Part shown: piece by piece, positions 30,913-43,728 of the stretch
Numbering within the stretch: the stretch's first letter is position 1
How the letters are laid out: every line of letters begins with the position of its first letter
DNA from: Trichodelitschia bisporula
Lineage: Eukaryota; Ascomycota; Dothideomycetes; Phaeotrichales; Phaeotrichaceae
NCBI GenBank assembly: GCA_010356995.1
Contig: ML996689.1
Coordinates: 293,873-357,872 of the forward strand
Length of the DNA: 64,000 nucleotides
Direction: 5' to 3'
The notes under the pieces: model-generated
What the model saw: the letters and a program-made list of their open reading frames with translations, nothing else
Told to the model about the DNA's origin: nothing
The model's database searches: none
Translations under genes and position numbers: made by a program

Positions 30913-31890
30913 ATGTCTCCTCGCTCAGCGCTGCGCATCGCGCTCGCCGCATCGTGCGCTTTCTTCGCCGCGCTCACTTCCGCCGTATCAGACGACGTGC
31001 CCGCCTCCTACAAATACGGCGATCTGATACCAGTAACCTGTCTAAACCGAACAATGTGCACTCCCCCTCCTATATAAACCCCTCAAACTAACTCCCCCAG
31101 CGACACCGGCGAACACGTAACCCCCCCCCTCCCAGCACACCACCACGTCTAACAACCCCAGATCACCGACCCCACGGGCAACCTGCAATACATCCCCTTC
31201 CCCTCCTGCCTCGAAACACAGGCCCCCCTCTCCCTCCCCTACCTTCACTCTACCCCGCAACGCTGCACCATAACCCTAACCGACCCCCTCTTCCACCTCC
31301 TCGAATTCTACATCCACAACGACGCGCCCCTAACATGCCGCATCGCGTCCAGTCCCCCCGCTGGGTCTAGCACAACCTACACGCCCCTAACATTGGCCCT
31401 AGCCGGCACCCTCCAACTTTCCCACCTACACGTCGCGCAATCCCTGAATCTCGCCGTGCACATCGCGCCACGGTCGTCCTCCGCCCCAGCACCCGGCGCC
31501 ATCACCGCGGCGGCGGGGTATAGCATCGCGCCGACGGCGAACAATACGCGTGTCGTCATTGGTGACGAGTTACCACTCACGTTCCACGTGCGCTGGTACA
31601 CGAGCCCGACACTGCCGGTGGGCGGAGCGGGGACGCGCTCGACGGGCGGGTGGGCGACGCTCGCGTACTGCGTGTTCAGCGCGGCGGCGAGTGCGGCTGT
31701 ATGCGTGGTTTACTTCCGGGGCGTGGAGTTGCCGCGGCGGTTGAGGTGGCATGGACGGGAGAGGATGGGGGGTGGGGGCGGACTGCCGAAGTATAATGGA
31801 TATGGATATGGGGTTGCCGGGGCTGCGAATGGGGCGAGTGGGAATGGTTATGGAGGGTATGGATTTGGGGTCACAGGGAAGAGGGATTAG
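30913..31890 (+). CDS. Predicted type I membrane protein of the secretory pathway, unknown function
   Basis: Three exons (30913-31055, 31101-31116, 31162-31890) encode 295 residues; both introns are 45 nt and the middle exon is only 16 nt. The rebuilt junction reads 'VTCLNRTIDTGEHITDPTG'. A signal peptide ('ALRIALAASCAFFAALTSAV') is followed by a lumenal domain of about 200 residues with a few cysteines and Asn-X-Thr sites, then one membrane helix ('WATLAYCVFSAAASAAVCVV') and a short basic and Gly/Tyr-rich cytosolic tail ('NGYGYGVAGAANGASGN'). I think similar uncharacterised proteins exist in other filamentous ascomycetes but know no function. The lumenal part is probably beta-rich. Confidence 0.75.
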
Positions 31891-32077
31891 AGTTTAGAAG
31901 ATTTGGATAGCTGTGTTGGGTGCATCTGGAGCGATCTGTGGCATTAAGTACTCAAGCATTCTTGATGTTATCAGAGGTATGCTAATCGACATCGTGCGTT
32001 AGACCAGTCATACGCAACCATAATCCGTTTTGTCTAGCCCTTTCCACTCCACATCAACCGCAGCTGTCTTAACCAAT

Positions 32078-33914
<1,837 letters not shown>

Positions 33915-34760
33915 GATTGCTCCGGTGCTGACAATGTGTAGGTGAAGTCCAGAGTAGTAGTGGGAGTATGCGTGAAATGCAGGTTTTGAAGATGCAGAGG
34001 TGATCGTGGTGCTGGGAGTCGAGGAACAGGAAGTAGAGGAGTATCAGGAGAGTGGGGGTATGGTGTCATTAAGTTTGCTGCCCCACGTTCCCCTCACTCT
34101 GGTGGGGCAGGGAAGCTGCAACCCGGCCATCTTGCCCCGCCCAGCCTGGGCATCATTACGTGAACCGGTTTGGCTCTCAGTAAGCCATTACTGACTGCTT
34201 CACTATGACGACACCAGTGAAAGGGGAGGGAAGATCGCTGGACAAACATGTGATGATTTCCTCTGAGGATGAGAATGTCTACAAAAGGCCAACACCTGCG
34301 ACAATGTCTTCATGGTCTGGTCGGCTTGTAATTGCCGAGCTTTACCTATCGCCCGGGAATCTGCGGCAGTTCAAAAGTCCAAATCGCGCAGCTGCGCTAG
34401 GTGATGCCAAGTATAAACCAGCAGCACTACAGTACGAAAAGCTATATGCGCCTAGTGTCACCATCCGGCGCAAGCCGTGCCAGCAGGTTTAGCTGCTTCT
34501 CGGGACCCATAGGGGTGGGATACTACACAGCATAGCTTACCACCGTCAACAAGCAGCTAGGCTCAAGTCACATCAAGAGGCCTCCGCCTGCCTTAAAGCA
34601 GACATACGGACATTGGAAAAGATAGGAGGAAGGCAAAATGCCCAATTCAGTATCAAACATCGCCTATAACAACGCCCGGCCTTTGTGTAGATAGAATGAC
34701 GTCCTTAAGAATCAAAATCCGTCCATGCTGAATCCGATCCGGATTCCTATCTCGCAAAAA
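33915..34760. other. Intergenic region, PGI promoter and SCH9 3' flank
   Basis: This 846-bp stretch contains the GC-box inverted repeat at 34079-34109 and a further CCCCGCCC box at about 34134-34141. A plus-strand frame at 34205-34492 shows no family signal and is not called. Confidence 0.5.
34079..34109. promoter_or_regulatory. Inverted repeat TGCCCCAC...GTGGGGCA upstream of PGI
   Basis: Perfect 8-bp arms face each other across 15 bp, 165 bp upstream of the phosphoglucose isomerase ATG. Each arm contains the SYGGRG core (GTGGGG) recognised by fungal CreA/Mig1 zinc fingers. Paired divergent sites are a known high-affinity arrangement for CreA; binding here is inferred. Confidence 0.45.
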
Positions 34761-36921
34761 TCAACCAGACACGCCCTCAAACGATGGATCCTTGACGCTG
34801 CCACCCGCATCTCCCAGCCCAGCAACAGGGCGGTTATACGACCAGCCGGCGAACTGCTGCTGCATGGTCTGCGACAGCATGGGCCCCTCAACGTACGAGT
34901 CCGCCGGAGCCTCCGACGTGAACTCGCGGTCAAAGTTCGCCGTGTCACGCTGGTCGACCTAAAGAAGTTAGCTTGAGGTCGAAGCACAGCCAGTGGTGCA
35001 CTTACCACACTCGGCTTGAAGCTCGGCTCGTACTTCCGCTCGAGCAGCTTGCGCCAGTCGATGCTGTGGAAGAAGTAGTGCGACTTAATCTCCACAGCGC
35101 CATTCGCCCCGAGGCGCCGCTCCGCGTTGCGGTCCAAGAGCCGGGTGAGCAAATCACGAGCAGCAGGCGGGACAAACTCAGGGGAGGGAAACGTCAGCGG
35201 CTCCGTGAGAATCTTGCGGTACATCTCGTTGGTGTTCTCGTCGTAGAACGGCGGAAGCCCCGTAAGCATCTCGTAGAGCAGAACGCCGAGGGTCCACCAG
35301 TCGACTGTCTTGGTGTAGCCGCCGCCGGTGAGAAGCTCGGGTGCCAGGTACTCAGGTGTGCCACAGAAAGCTAGCAAGGTTAGCGGAGTCGGCAATGAAC
35401 TAAATAAGCTTACTGTTGGTCCTATCCTCGTCCTTCATGTCCAGCTTGCAGAGCCCAAAGTCACAGAGGGCTATGTGGCCGGTGTAGTCGAGCAAAATGT
35501 TCTCAGGCTTCAGATCACGGTAAATGACGTTAAAACCGTGGAGGCACTCAAGAGCGCAGAGGAGTTCGGCAGTGTAGAAGCGTGCACGGTTGACGTCGAA
35601 GCGCTGTTCCTTCTGAAGGTGGTGGAACAGCTCACCGCCGTTGACAAAGGCGAGGACAAGGTAGAGCTTCTCAGGCGATTGGAATGAGAACTTGAGAGGA
35701 ACGATGAATGGGTTGTTAATCTGCGCCAGAACGGAGCGTTCAGCGAGGGTGTGTGCCACTTCAGAGCGGGAGATGATGTGGGCCTTGCGGATCGTCTTCA
35801 GGGCGTAGATCCGGTGGGTATCCTTCTTTCTGTAGAATGTTAGAAACAGCACCGTGCAGTCTGACAGCACACATACTGAACCTGCATGACCTTCCCAAAG
35901 CTGCCCTTGCCAACAACCTTGAGAAGCTCAAAGTCTTCGATCTTGAGGGACGACTGTCGGTTCTCGACAAACTGAACGCCAACCTTCACAGATCCAGACC
36001 CATAGGTCACATCCAACCACTCAGCACCCGCCTGTCCCAGGGTCTTGTTCTGCTCATTCCAGGCGGCCGAGGCTTTGTCCTGCTCCTTTTTGCTGAGCTT
36101 GGGGTCCTTGGTGTGAAGCTCAACTTCCTCAAAGCGTGGGTTAACCTTGAAGGTCCCGAGGAAGATATCCCCACTGCGTCCGCTATTGGGCGGGTTCTTG
36201 GGGTTGCGAATAAACAGAGAGATGGTGATATCACTCGTGCGAGACACATCAAACTTGTACTGGGTGTTGTCACCGGCCCACACAGGCGCCTCTGGAGTAC
36301 CGGAGACAGCATTGATGAACACCTGCTGCTTGTCAAAGTCGATGAGCGCGTACGGGAGATGCTTGGAAGAATATCGCCCATGGATGGTAGGAGCGGCGTT
36401 GATAGACCCCGCAGCAGACGAGGGCCGACCGGAACGATATGACCCGGGAACACCTTGGGCAGATGACGACCCGGGTCTCATGGAGCCCATGACTGAGAAG
36501 GCACCACCCGTAGACAGCGACCCTGAGGTGTGAGTTGTTTTGAACGCCTCTTCCGCCCCTGCAGGGAGCGCAAGGCCACGACCTTCATGGAGGGTGACAA
36601 TGAGGATGCCGGGCTTGAGCGGGGGGGGCGGAGGAACGGCATTGGCCTCGGAATAGCCTATACTGTTGTCAACGGGGAGCCCACTGCAGAACAGGATATT
36701 AACGTACCGATGTTACCGGGATCTTTAGAGTCTGCGGACGTCGCTGGCGTAGGGGCAGTATTGGCGGGCCGAGGGGAATCTGGGACAATGGTAGACGTAG
36801 ACGACGAGCGACTGAAGGTGTTGGCGAGGGGGGCGAGGTGGGTCTCTTTCAGTTCTATGCTGCTTAGTACTTCGCTCTGCTAGGAAAAGAGGAACTTACT
36901 CTTCGTGATCTTCCACGACAT
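34761..36921 (-). CDS. SCH9: AGC kinase Sch9 (C2 domain plus kinase)
   Basis: Six minus-strand exons (36921-36900, 36854-36717, 36657-35877, 35829-35414, 35370-35006, 34958-34761) encode 639 residues. The start 'MSWKITKKLKETHLAPLAN' supports the 22-nt first exon. A C2 domain (about residues 80-250) begins 'LKPGILIVTLHEGRGLALP'. The kinase domain shows 'VVGKGSFGKVMQV', 'IYALKTIRK', 'NVIYRDLKPENILLD', 'CDFGLCK' and activation loop 'TFCGTPEYLAPELL'. The AGC tail follows with 'ANFDREFTSEAP' (turn motif) and 'QQFAGWSYNRP' (hydrophobic motif). Sch9 acts downstream of TORC1 and Pkh kinases on ribosome biogenesis, stress and lifespan. The second intron (36658-36716, GTAACA donor) is the least certain boundary; the others have strong sites. 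It is divergent from ADA2. Confidence 0.95.
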
Positions 36922-37935
36922 CTTTACAGACTGGTATCCGGACGCTGCCTCAGCGGGCTTTTCGGAGAGGAGAGGGGTGGGGTTGAAGTTGACGGAGAAG
37001 GGAGGCTGCGGATGCCAGAGTGAGGAGCGGTCAATGAGCGGGGGGGCCGGGGCTCGTTACGCAAGTCGAGGTAAATGCCAGGAACTGAAAGCGGAGCGTG
37101 ACGTGCCAAGGAGGTACTAGATCTAAAGGCACGGTGCGCAGGAGCAGATCGAAGCGGTGCACATGAAAATTGTTAGAGACCGGCGAGTCCAGGAGATGTA
37201 GAGCCGTCAACCACTGGAGGTTGAGTGAGAGTTCGTACTGTAGGAGGGATATGGAGGGGGTGGGTGGCTTGGGTTTAGGGTGGACTGTGCACGGGTGGGC
37301 AGCTGCAGCCAATGACTGAGCGGCATCCCCCTGGCTGATTGATAGGTGAGGGCTTGGCTTTAGAAGCTTGGCGTTCTCAGGGGACCTGACTGCCACCTTC
37401 TTTTGCACCGCCACACATCAACGAACACCCGCCACACTTCCATCACTACCGCCACACTCCTGTTAACTGTACACAATTGTGCCTCCCAAAAGGTGCTACT
37501 CGCGCCATAAGGAGCTTTTGCTGTGACGACATAGGCTGAAAGCTCCAGGAAACTTCATTCAGTAAATAAAATGCGCTACTGTTTCACAGCCCAACAGAGA
37601 TTAGTGCTCGCTGAACGCCGCCACAGTTGCTCGTACTGTTACGGTAAGTGAAGGTGGTCCGTGCTTCTGTCGCGACTTCACTTCCCAACGTCCTCTCATC
37701 TGGAGCGTTGCCGAAAAGGTAACTGCATCCATCAACGCGCCTTCCCATTTTGCGGCTTCCCGCTTGGGGCACAATACTATCGTCCCATCACACCTGCTAT
37801 CCAAAGTTGCGAGCTTTGTTAGGGACGCTTACGTTTACGTCTCATGTCCTAGGTGCGCATCGCCGCCCAACCCCCCGCGATCAGGACAACAGCCACCGGT
37901 CTGCGCAAGCGCGGTGCATCACCTTTGCCGCGATC
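36922..37935. other. Divergent promoter region (SCH9 / ADA2)
   Basis: This 1014-bp region lies between divergent start codons. Three CCGCCACAC sites at 37408-37457 are spaced 20-21 bp apart. No gene is seen. Confidence 0.55.
37408..37457. promoter_or_regulatory. Three evenly spaced CCGCCACAC sites
   Basis: Identical 9-mers start at 37408, 37429 and 37449, about two helical turns apart, roughly midway between the SCH9 and ADA2 start codons. All three face the same way. The sequence between them is not repeated, which favours binding sites over a decayed tandem array. Confidence 0.4.
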
Positions 37936-39589
37936 ATGGGGATTATTCGGAAGAAGAATTCGCGTGGGCAAGAGGGCGGAGTGAAATACGTGTGCGATGT
38001 CTGCTCCTCTGACATCACGTCAACCGTGAGTGCTGCCCCACCCTCTTACCCCACGTTTTGAGTGAAGCAGATGCCAAGCCTGATGTCGCTCAAATGTCAA
38101 TATCAGAACAACCCCCGCTAACCTCCCATCCCGTCCACAGGTTCGCATCTCATGTGAAGCGTGTAACACCATTCTTTGTGTTTCTTGCTTCGCCCAAGGC
38201 AAATCGACGCGGGATCATGACCCAGCCACCCATCCGTACCATGTCATCGAGCAGCATTCCATCCCAATCTTCATGGATGATTGGGGTGCCGACGAGGAAC
38301 TTTTGCTGCTCGAGGGCGCGGAGATGTACGGGCTTGGCTCTTGGGTGGACATAGCTGACCACATCGGCGGCTGCCGCAACAAGGATGAGGTCCGCGACCA
38401 TTATATCAAAACCTACATTGACAGTCCAAACTTCCCACTTCCTGTACACGCAAGCAAAGATGACCGCTCGTTAATCGACGAAATTCCTCGCGAAACTTTC
38501 CAAGCAAACAAAAAGCGTCGCATTGAAGAACGCAAAGAGATGGCTAAGAACGCCTCACCCGCTGCTCCGAAGCAGAAGCCCACGGCCAGCCACCCCGCTT
38601 GTCACGAAGTCCAGGGATACATGCCCGGACGTCTGGAATTCGAAACCGAATACTTCAACGAGGCCGAGGAGGCGGTTCAACACATGCAATTCGAGCCCGG
38701 TGACGGAGTTCTGCCCATGACTCCGGAACAGGAACAGGAGTTCAATCTCAAGATGACCATTATGGCGATTTACAACGAACGCCTCACTGCGCGTGTCGAG
38801 CGCAAGAAGATCATATTCGAGCACAACCTGTTGGAGTACAAGAAGGCGCAAGCTGCGGACAAGAAGCGCAACAAGGAGGAGCGGGAGCTGATCAACCGTG
38901 CCAAACCTTTTGCCCGCATGATGAAGAATGAAGACTTTCAGACCTTTACCAAGGGTCTTGAGCTCGAACACTCTCTTCGTACGGCGATTGCGCAGATGCA
39001 GGAGTGGCGCGCCATGGGAATCACGGACCTCAAGTCGGCCGAAAAGTACGAGACGGAGAAGGCTCAACGCATTTCTCGAGGGCTTCCTACTCTCGGTGCC
39101 TTTGATCGACTCACTTCCAGCCGTCTCAACAAGCCTACACCGCCAGTTGAAGCCTCATCCACCGTATCTGCACTCGTCAGCTCGGATTTGACACTCCCAC
39201 CTTACAACGGCGACCCGTCGGCGCCCTCTCTCAACGAAAGCGAGTGGCCGTTGTCCAATGGTCACAGCAACGGTCGGAGCAACGGGCACGCCGTCAACTT
39301 CAACAAGAAGTACCAGATCCAGCCTCTTCCGAATCAGCCTCCGATCACGTTTGATGAGAATGTCCCTGATCTGCATCTCCTCACGCCGGAGGAGCGTGAG
39401 CTTTGTCGCGTGATCCGCGTCCAGCCCAAGCCGTATTTGATCATCAAGGACACCATTCTTCGGGAAGCAGTGGCTCAGGGTGGCGCTCTGAAGAAGAAGC
39501 AGGTTCGTGACCTCTGCAAGATTGATGTTTTGAAAGGGAGCCGGATCTTCGACTTCTTCGTTCAGAGTGGATGGATTCAGAAGGCTTAA
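37936..39589 (+). CDS. ADA2: SAGA/ADA transcriptional adaptor Ada2
   Basis: Two exons (37936-38025 and 38141-39589) encode 512 residues; the 115-nt intron is long for this window. Residues about 17-65 are a ZZ zinc finger ('[20 protein letters not shown]', '[16 protein letters not shown]', ending in '[14 protein letters not shown]'). A SANT domain follows ('[20 protein letters not shown]', '[20 protein letters not shown]'). The central region includes '[16 protein letters not shown]', and the C-terminal SWIRM domain is '[20 protein letters not shown]' through '[14 protein letters not shown]'. Ada2 binds and stimulates Gcn5 in SAGA. A '[12 protein letters not shown]' spacer precedes SWIRM. Confidence 0.97.
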
Positions 39590-40765
39590 GCACGACTTTT
39601 ACGGCATCTCTGAACGGCGGGCTGTACGACACTACTGTTCAGTCTACTTGCGGCCCGATAATACCCCTGATAGAAGCCTCGGTGGCTCCTTCCACAAATG
39701 ATTTTCACGGCGCATGTGGAGCGAATCGACGGTTTTTGTACGGCGTCTCGGTCATACTCCCAAAAGGAGGGTTCAAGGCGTGATGGGCACGGGGTTCGAT
39801 CTTTGCACATGCCTTCGATCTGCGGGGAGGTATCGGGAACATTCTGCTGACGACATATTCTGACCCTGCTGAAAGGATAGGACGTGTTTGCAGTCTGTTT
39901 CAACATCTCTAGTGCAGGTTTGGGGTCATACATAGGAACACAATGCTCAAAACTACACATTAATCACCGTGGCATGCGTGAGTGACATATGGGTTGGAGC
40001 AAACTGAGGTACAGAGTCAGCGGCCAGACTAGCCACCTTTCGCTCCATACGGTACATGAGGGCGGTATGCCGGGCGAAAGAGATGCGAGGAGTCAGGTAA
40101 GGCTGGACGTGCCAGCTCAGAGGCTCGCCTTGCGGAGCGCCACATGTCGTTCAAGCGTTGGGCTGCATATGGGAGACGTTGGATTGTGGCGATGCTTTTT
40201 TCCATACAGCCTCACGATTCTCAGATAGCAAAAGAGAGTTTAGGTAGGTCCGGAGACGGTCTGATACTGCTCTCCGAGGGAGCCGCGGCCAGAGGCACGA
40301 AAGGTGGCGAGGCAAGCAGAGATGTAAGTTGTGCTGTTGTGGTCGTGTGATGGTTCATCAGCTTGGTGTTGGATCTGGCTGGGGTAGGATGGGGAGCGCG
40401 AACCCCAATTGGACAAGCGTGGCTCCAAACAAGCCCAACTCTTCACACCCCCGCCCACTGAAGAGTCGTCAGCAACACTCACCCACTCCCCAGCTCCATA
40501 TTATCCCCAAACACCACGTCCAAGGCCTCCTATTAACACCTCATCATTCATCCACCTTGTCGCCTGACAACAAGCCTAGGCGACGATAGTTCGTTGTACA
40601 ATTTCACTGTTTAAGTCTTGCCCATTTTCTCTGCCATATTTCCGAATCTTGTCTGCACTCTTGTCCTCTCGACTCTTCACCGCTTCTACAATCCCAACTC
40701 TTTCTGCCTAGGTTCCCTCTCAAGCGCGTCGTTTGCTGTGTCGTAAACCAGCACTCACCTACGCC
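39590..40765. other. Intergenic region between tandem plus-strand genes
   Basis: This 1176-bp gap carries no recognised gene or repeat. C-rich, pyrimidine-heavy sequence from about 40430 on is the likely promoter/leader of the next gene. Confidence 0.45.
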
Positions 40766-42250
40766 ATGGCTGTCTCTCTGCATGAACGCCAACCATCTCC
40801 CTCCCTCTTCTCTCCCAAACCACCCTTCCGTACCGGTGCACACGCGAACTTCTATCGCCCACCAACAACCCCCGTCCTCCGATCCTCGAAGCATCGGCCC
40901 CTCACACCAAGCGGGGCCTCGAGCCGGAAGCGCGTCCGCCGCGGCTCAACCACAACTACACCTCTTCACTTCACACCACTGTCGACCTCTCCACCCACCA
41001 CAGCCACCTCATCGACCACGGCGTGGAGTTTCACAACCGATACTCCAGCCGACGATCCTATCCTCCGCTCCGCCGCCGCCAGCCCACCCCCTTTCGTCAA
41101 CACATATTACAACCTCGCCGGCGGGCTCGACACACCGACCGCCCTGCGCGCGAAGGCCACGGACGAAGACCGTAACGAATTCCGTCGCGACGCTGGTTTC
41201 CGCTCCAGCTGGGACCTCAACGCCGGCTCCCTAGACACCAGCGCCATGCGCCCCTCCACACCCCCACCCCGTCACAGCTCCGTCGCCCTGGGCCCGACCA
41301 CCCCGCCCCGAGAGCGGCACTCACGCCGCCGCTCGTGCACGCCCTCCGGCCCGCGCAGTCCGGGCGGGTGGACAGCGCTCATGGCTGCCATCGCGGGCCG
41401 CATGTGGGAATTCTGCAAGACCAGCGCGTTCCGCGGCTTCTACGCTGGGGGCGGGCGGGGCTACGCACTCAAGCCCGGCGCCAATGATTCGGCTGTCAGT
41501 TGGCAGGATCTTGCCGATAGCTCGACGTCGCTTCTACCCCTCGTGCCGCGCGAGGTTCCCGTCGAGATCAACTCCCGCTCCACGCCGATCCCCGGCCACT
41601 ACCCATCCAGCTCGCCTACGGCGCCCTCACCGGACTCTCGCCCTGCACCGAAGCGCATCCATACCGACTCGTCGCAGGGGTGGGTCGTCGTGTCACACGA
41701 GGGGAAGGACGACAGGCGGTCCCGCGAGTCGACACCCCGGTTAGCCTCACGGCGCACGCCGGGCTTCCAGGCCGTGAATGCTGCGGCCGCCATCCCGCGC
41801 CCCGTTTCTCGCGGGGGCAGCCGGCGCTCCCTAGTGCCGGTGTCGCGTCGCGGCGCGGCTGCTGCCACCGGTGGCTCGCGGCCCGGGTCTCGCGCCGGGC
41901 TCGTGAAGAAGGGGAGTCCGGGCCTGTCGCGCCCGTCGTCACGGCAGTCCAGTGTGCCCCGTGGGGAGCCCGCATCCCCGGCTAAGGCTGAGGCGCAGAA
42001 GTGGCAGGCGAGGCTGAGGCGGGAGGAACGGGCTCAGGATGCGAGTATTCGGAGGCTGAATGAGCAGCTTAAGGCGATGATCAAGGAGGGGAAGGAGGCG
42101 CTGGGTACGAAGATTGAGGTTGAGGCGTGGTGTGAGGGGGATGGGGCGATGGATGTTGATGAGGGGGTTGGGCGGGGAGGGGAGCTGGAGGATGAGGGGT
42201 TTGGGGAGGGGAGTTGGACTGAGGGTGCGGAGCGGAGGGATAGATGGTAG
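40766..42250 (+). CDS. Disordered basic protein with conserved core, unknown function
   Basis: A single exon of 494 residues; the first in-frame ATG is at 40766. Most of the chain is low-complexity Ser, Pro, Arg and Thr with basic clusters ('SGASSRKRVRRGSTTTTP', 'PRERHSRRRSCTP') that could be nuclear signals. A more ordered core sits at about residues 210-245 ('ALMAAIAGRMWEFCKTSAFR', 'GFYAGGGRGYAL'), and a second segment has 'SSQGWVVVSHEG'. A charged coiled-coil-like helix with 'AEAQKWQARLRREERAQDA' precedes an acidic tail containing 'AMDVDEG'. I believe the 'WEFCKTSAFRGFYAGGG' core occurs in uncharacterised filamentous-fungal proteins, but no function is known to me. Confidence 0.72.
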   Translation: MAVSLHERQPSPSLFSPKPPFRTGAHANFYRPPTTPVLRSSKHRPLTPSGASSRKRVRRGSTTTTPLHFTPLSTSPPTTATSSTTAWSFTTDTPADDPILRSAAASPPPFVNTYYNLAGGLDTPTALRAKATDEDRNEFRRDAGFRSSWDLNAGSLDTSAMRPSTPPPRHSSVALGPTTPPRERHSRRRSCTPSGPRSPGGWTALMAAIAGRMWEFCKTSAFRGFYAGGGRGYALKPGANDSAVSWQDLADSSTSLLPLVPREVPVEINSRSTPIPGHYPSSSPTAPSPDSRPAPKRIHTDSSQGWVVVSHEGKDDRRSRESTPRLASRRTPGFQAVNAAAAIPRPVSRGGSRRSLVPVSRRGAAAATGGSRPGSRAGLVKKGSPGLSRPSSRQSSVPRGEPASPAKAEAQKWQARLRREERAQDASIRRLNEQLKAMIKEGKEALGTKIEVEAWCEGDGAMDVDEGVGRGGELEDEGFGEGSWTEGAERRDRW

Positions 42251-43082
42251 TGTGGGTGCTTGCTTCTTGTGATGGGCTTTGCGGGTTGGCGTTTATTCTG
42301 GGTGGGGCGCTCCTGCTGGGCGTCGGTTTGTGGGTTATGTAGATTGCGATGGTCGCGAGACATGTGTATATGGCTTCTGAGATACGGCTGCGAGGCCTTA
42401 ATGGAATCTTTCACCTTGACTGCCATGGCTTCTTTGCCTTTTTCGAACGGCGTGATGGGACTTTTCTCTTCACACCCTCGCTCCGGAGCCCGTGGTCTAG
42501 CTTATCTCCACGTCAAAGCGCAAAATGAGTTTTGACTTCTTCGTGACTATCGCGGACAACAAAACTTGCGTAACCTCACATCAAGTCGCATATGGCGCCT
42601 GCTATTCCCGCCATGTTGCCGATTCTGCGCAACCTGAGACCATTAGAACTAATCGGAGAGTTTCTCTCTCATATATGCCACCCACGTGCTCTTGCATCGT
42701 GTAACAGCGGCCCTCGCAGGCGAATCGCCGATGTACAATTGTTCAACACAGGATAACAGGTTTCGAGGAGCCAGTTTAGAAGGCGACAGACGTGAGATGT
42801 AGTTCTAGTCATTTCGTATCTAATCCTAGTTACTACAGTCCTTGAGTCGGTCAGATTTATGACCTGCATCGTCGAGTAACATACAACTCTGTGCTACGAA
42901 GCTTTAAACAAGCCATGCCGTCATGCCGGTTGGCAATGCAGCCCACATAGCAGGTTTCTGCTTCCCACTACTCCAAAGGGGTCAACTGGGTAAATACGTA
43001 GCTGAAGCTTTGATCAGTAGCGAGAAAATGGTGGACTAGCGGTAACCTACGGATCGATTTGATTTTTCTCCAGATCACACGT
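42251..43082. other. Intergenic gap
   Basis: This 832-bp stretch lies between convergent 3' ends. I see no gene, repeat or clear signal in it. Confidence 0.45.
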
Positions 43083-43376
43083 TCACCGGTTCGTGGAAGG
43101 TACAACATCGTCATGTTCGATGACCCGAACTTTCGGTATGACGCGACTCAACCGCTCCTTATCTTCTTCGCTAGGAACCATACCAAACTTCTCTTCGGCT
43201 TTGTCGGAGAGAAGCAGTCCAATACCAGCGTAGGCCATGATGCCGACGCCGAGCAAAACTCGTGTACGGGGTGCGAGTCCTCGGTACTTCCTAGCTTCAT
43301 CTCAGCTGCAGCCTTTTCGAGTTGGCAGGAGATAAGTAGCCGTGAGCGCCAGTCCCACTTACTCCCAGATAGACAT
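43083..43376 (-). CDS. 73-residue single-pass membrane microprotein
   Basis: Two minus-strand exons (43376-43363, 43290-43083) encode 73 residues. The 14-nt first exon gives 'MSIWE'; a GTAAGT donor and a CTAG acceptor join it to 'KYRGLAPRTRVLLGVGIMAY'. One membrane helix ('RVLLGVGIMAYAGIGLLLSD') is followed by a charged helix ('KAEEKFGMVPSEEDKERLSR') and a short tail. The positive residues before the helix and acidic ones after it resemble small mitochondrial inner-membrane proteins, but that location is inference. I do not recognise a named family. It is divergent from the GH47 gene. Confidence 0.65.
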
Positions 43377-43728
43377 CTTCACCAAGAAAACAGTAGAGAT
43401 TTCGCAAGCACAAATAGAAGGTCAAGATAAAGTTGCGCCAGTCCAACGGGGTCTCCACAGATCGACGCACGGACAGGGTTCCGCCGGAAGAGGACAAGCT
43501 CGCTGGATACTCCGCAACTCCTTGTCGTCTCGACGGTACGTTTGCACCCCACCCCCCTCGAGTCCTCAACTATCAACATCATGACAGACTGATATCAGCA
43601 GACTGCCTCCATACCACTCACCAACCTGTCGTTAGCTTCAAAAGGCGTCATGCCATTCATGGACACGGATTCTCCACCGTAGCCCCCGACTTATTCCCTC
43701 CATCACTCCTCCTCTTCGAACAGGCACC
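43377..43728. other. Bidirectional promoter (microprotein / GH47)
   Basis: This 352-bp region lies between divergent start codons. No specific site is recognised. Confidence 0.45.

Noticed and set aside
34205-34492. A 95-codon frame upstream of PGI
   Set aside because: It has an ATG but no conserved motif or splice partner, and it sits in the promoter/3'-flank region.
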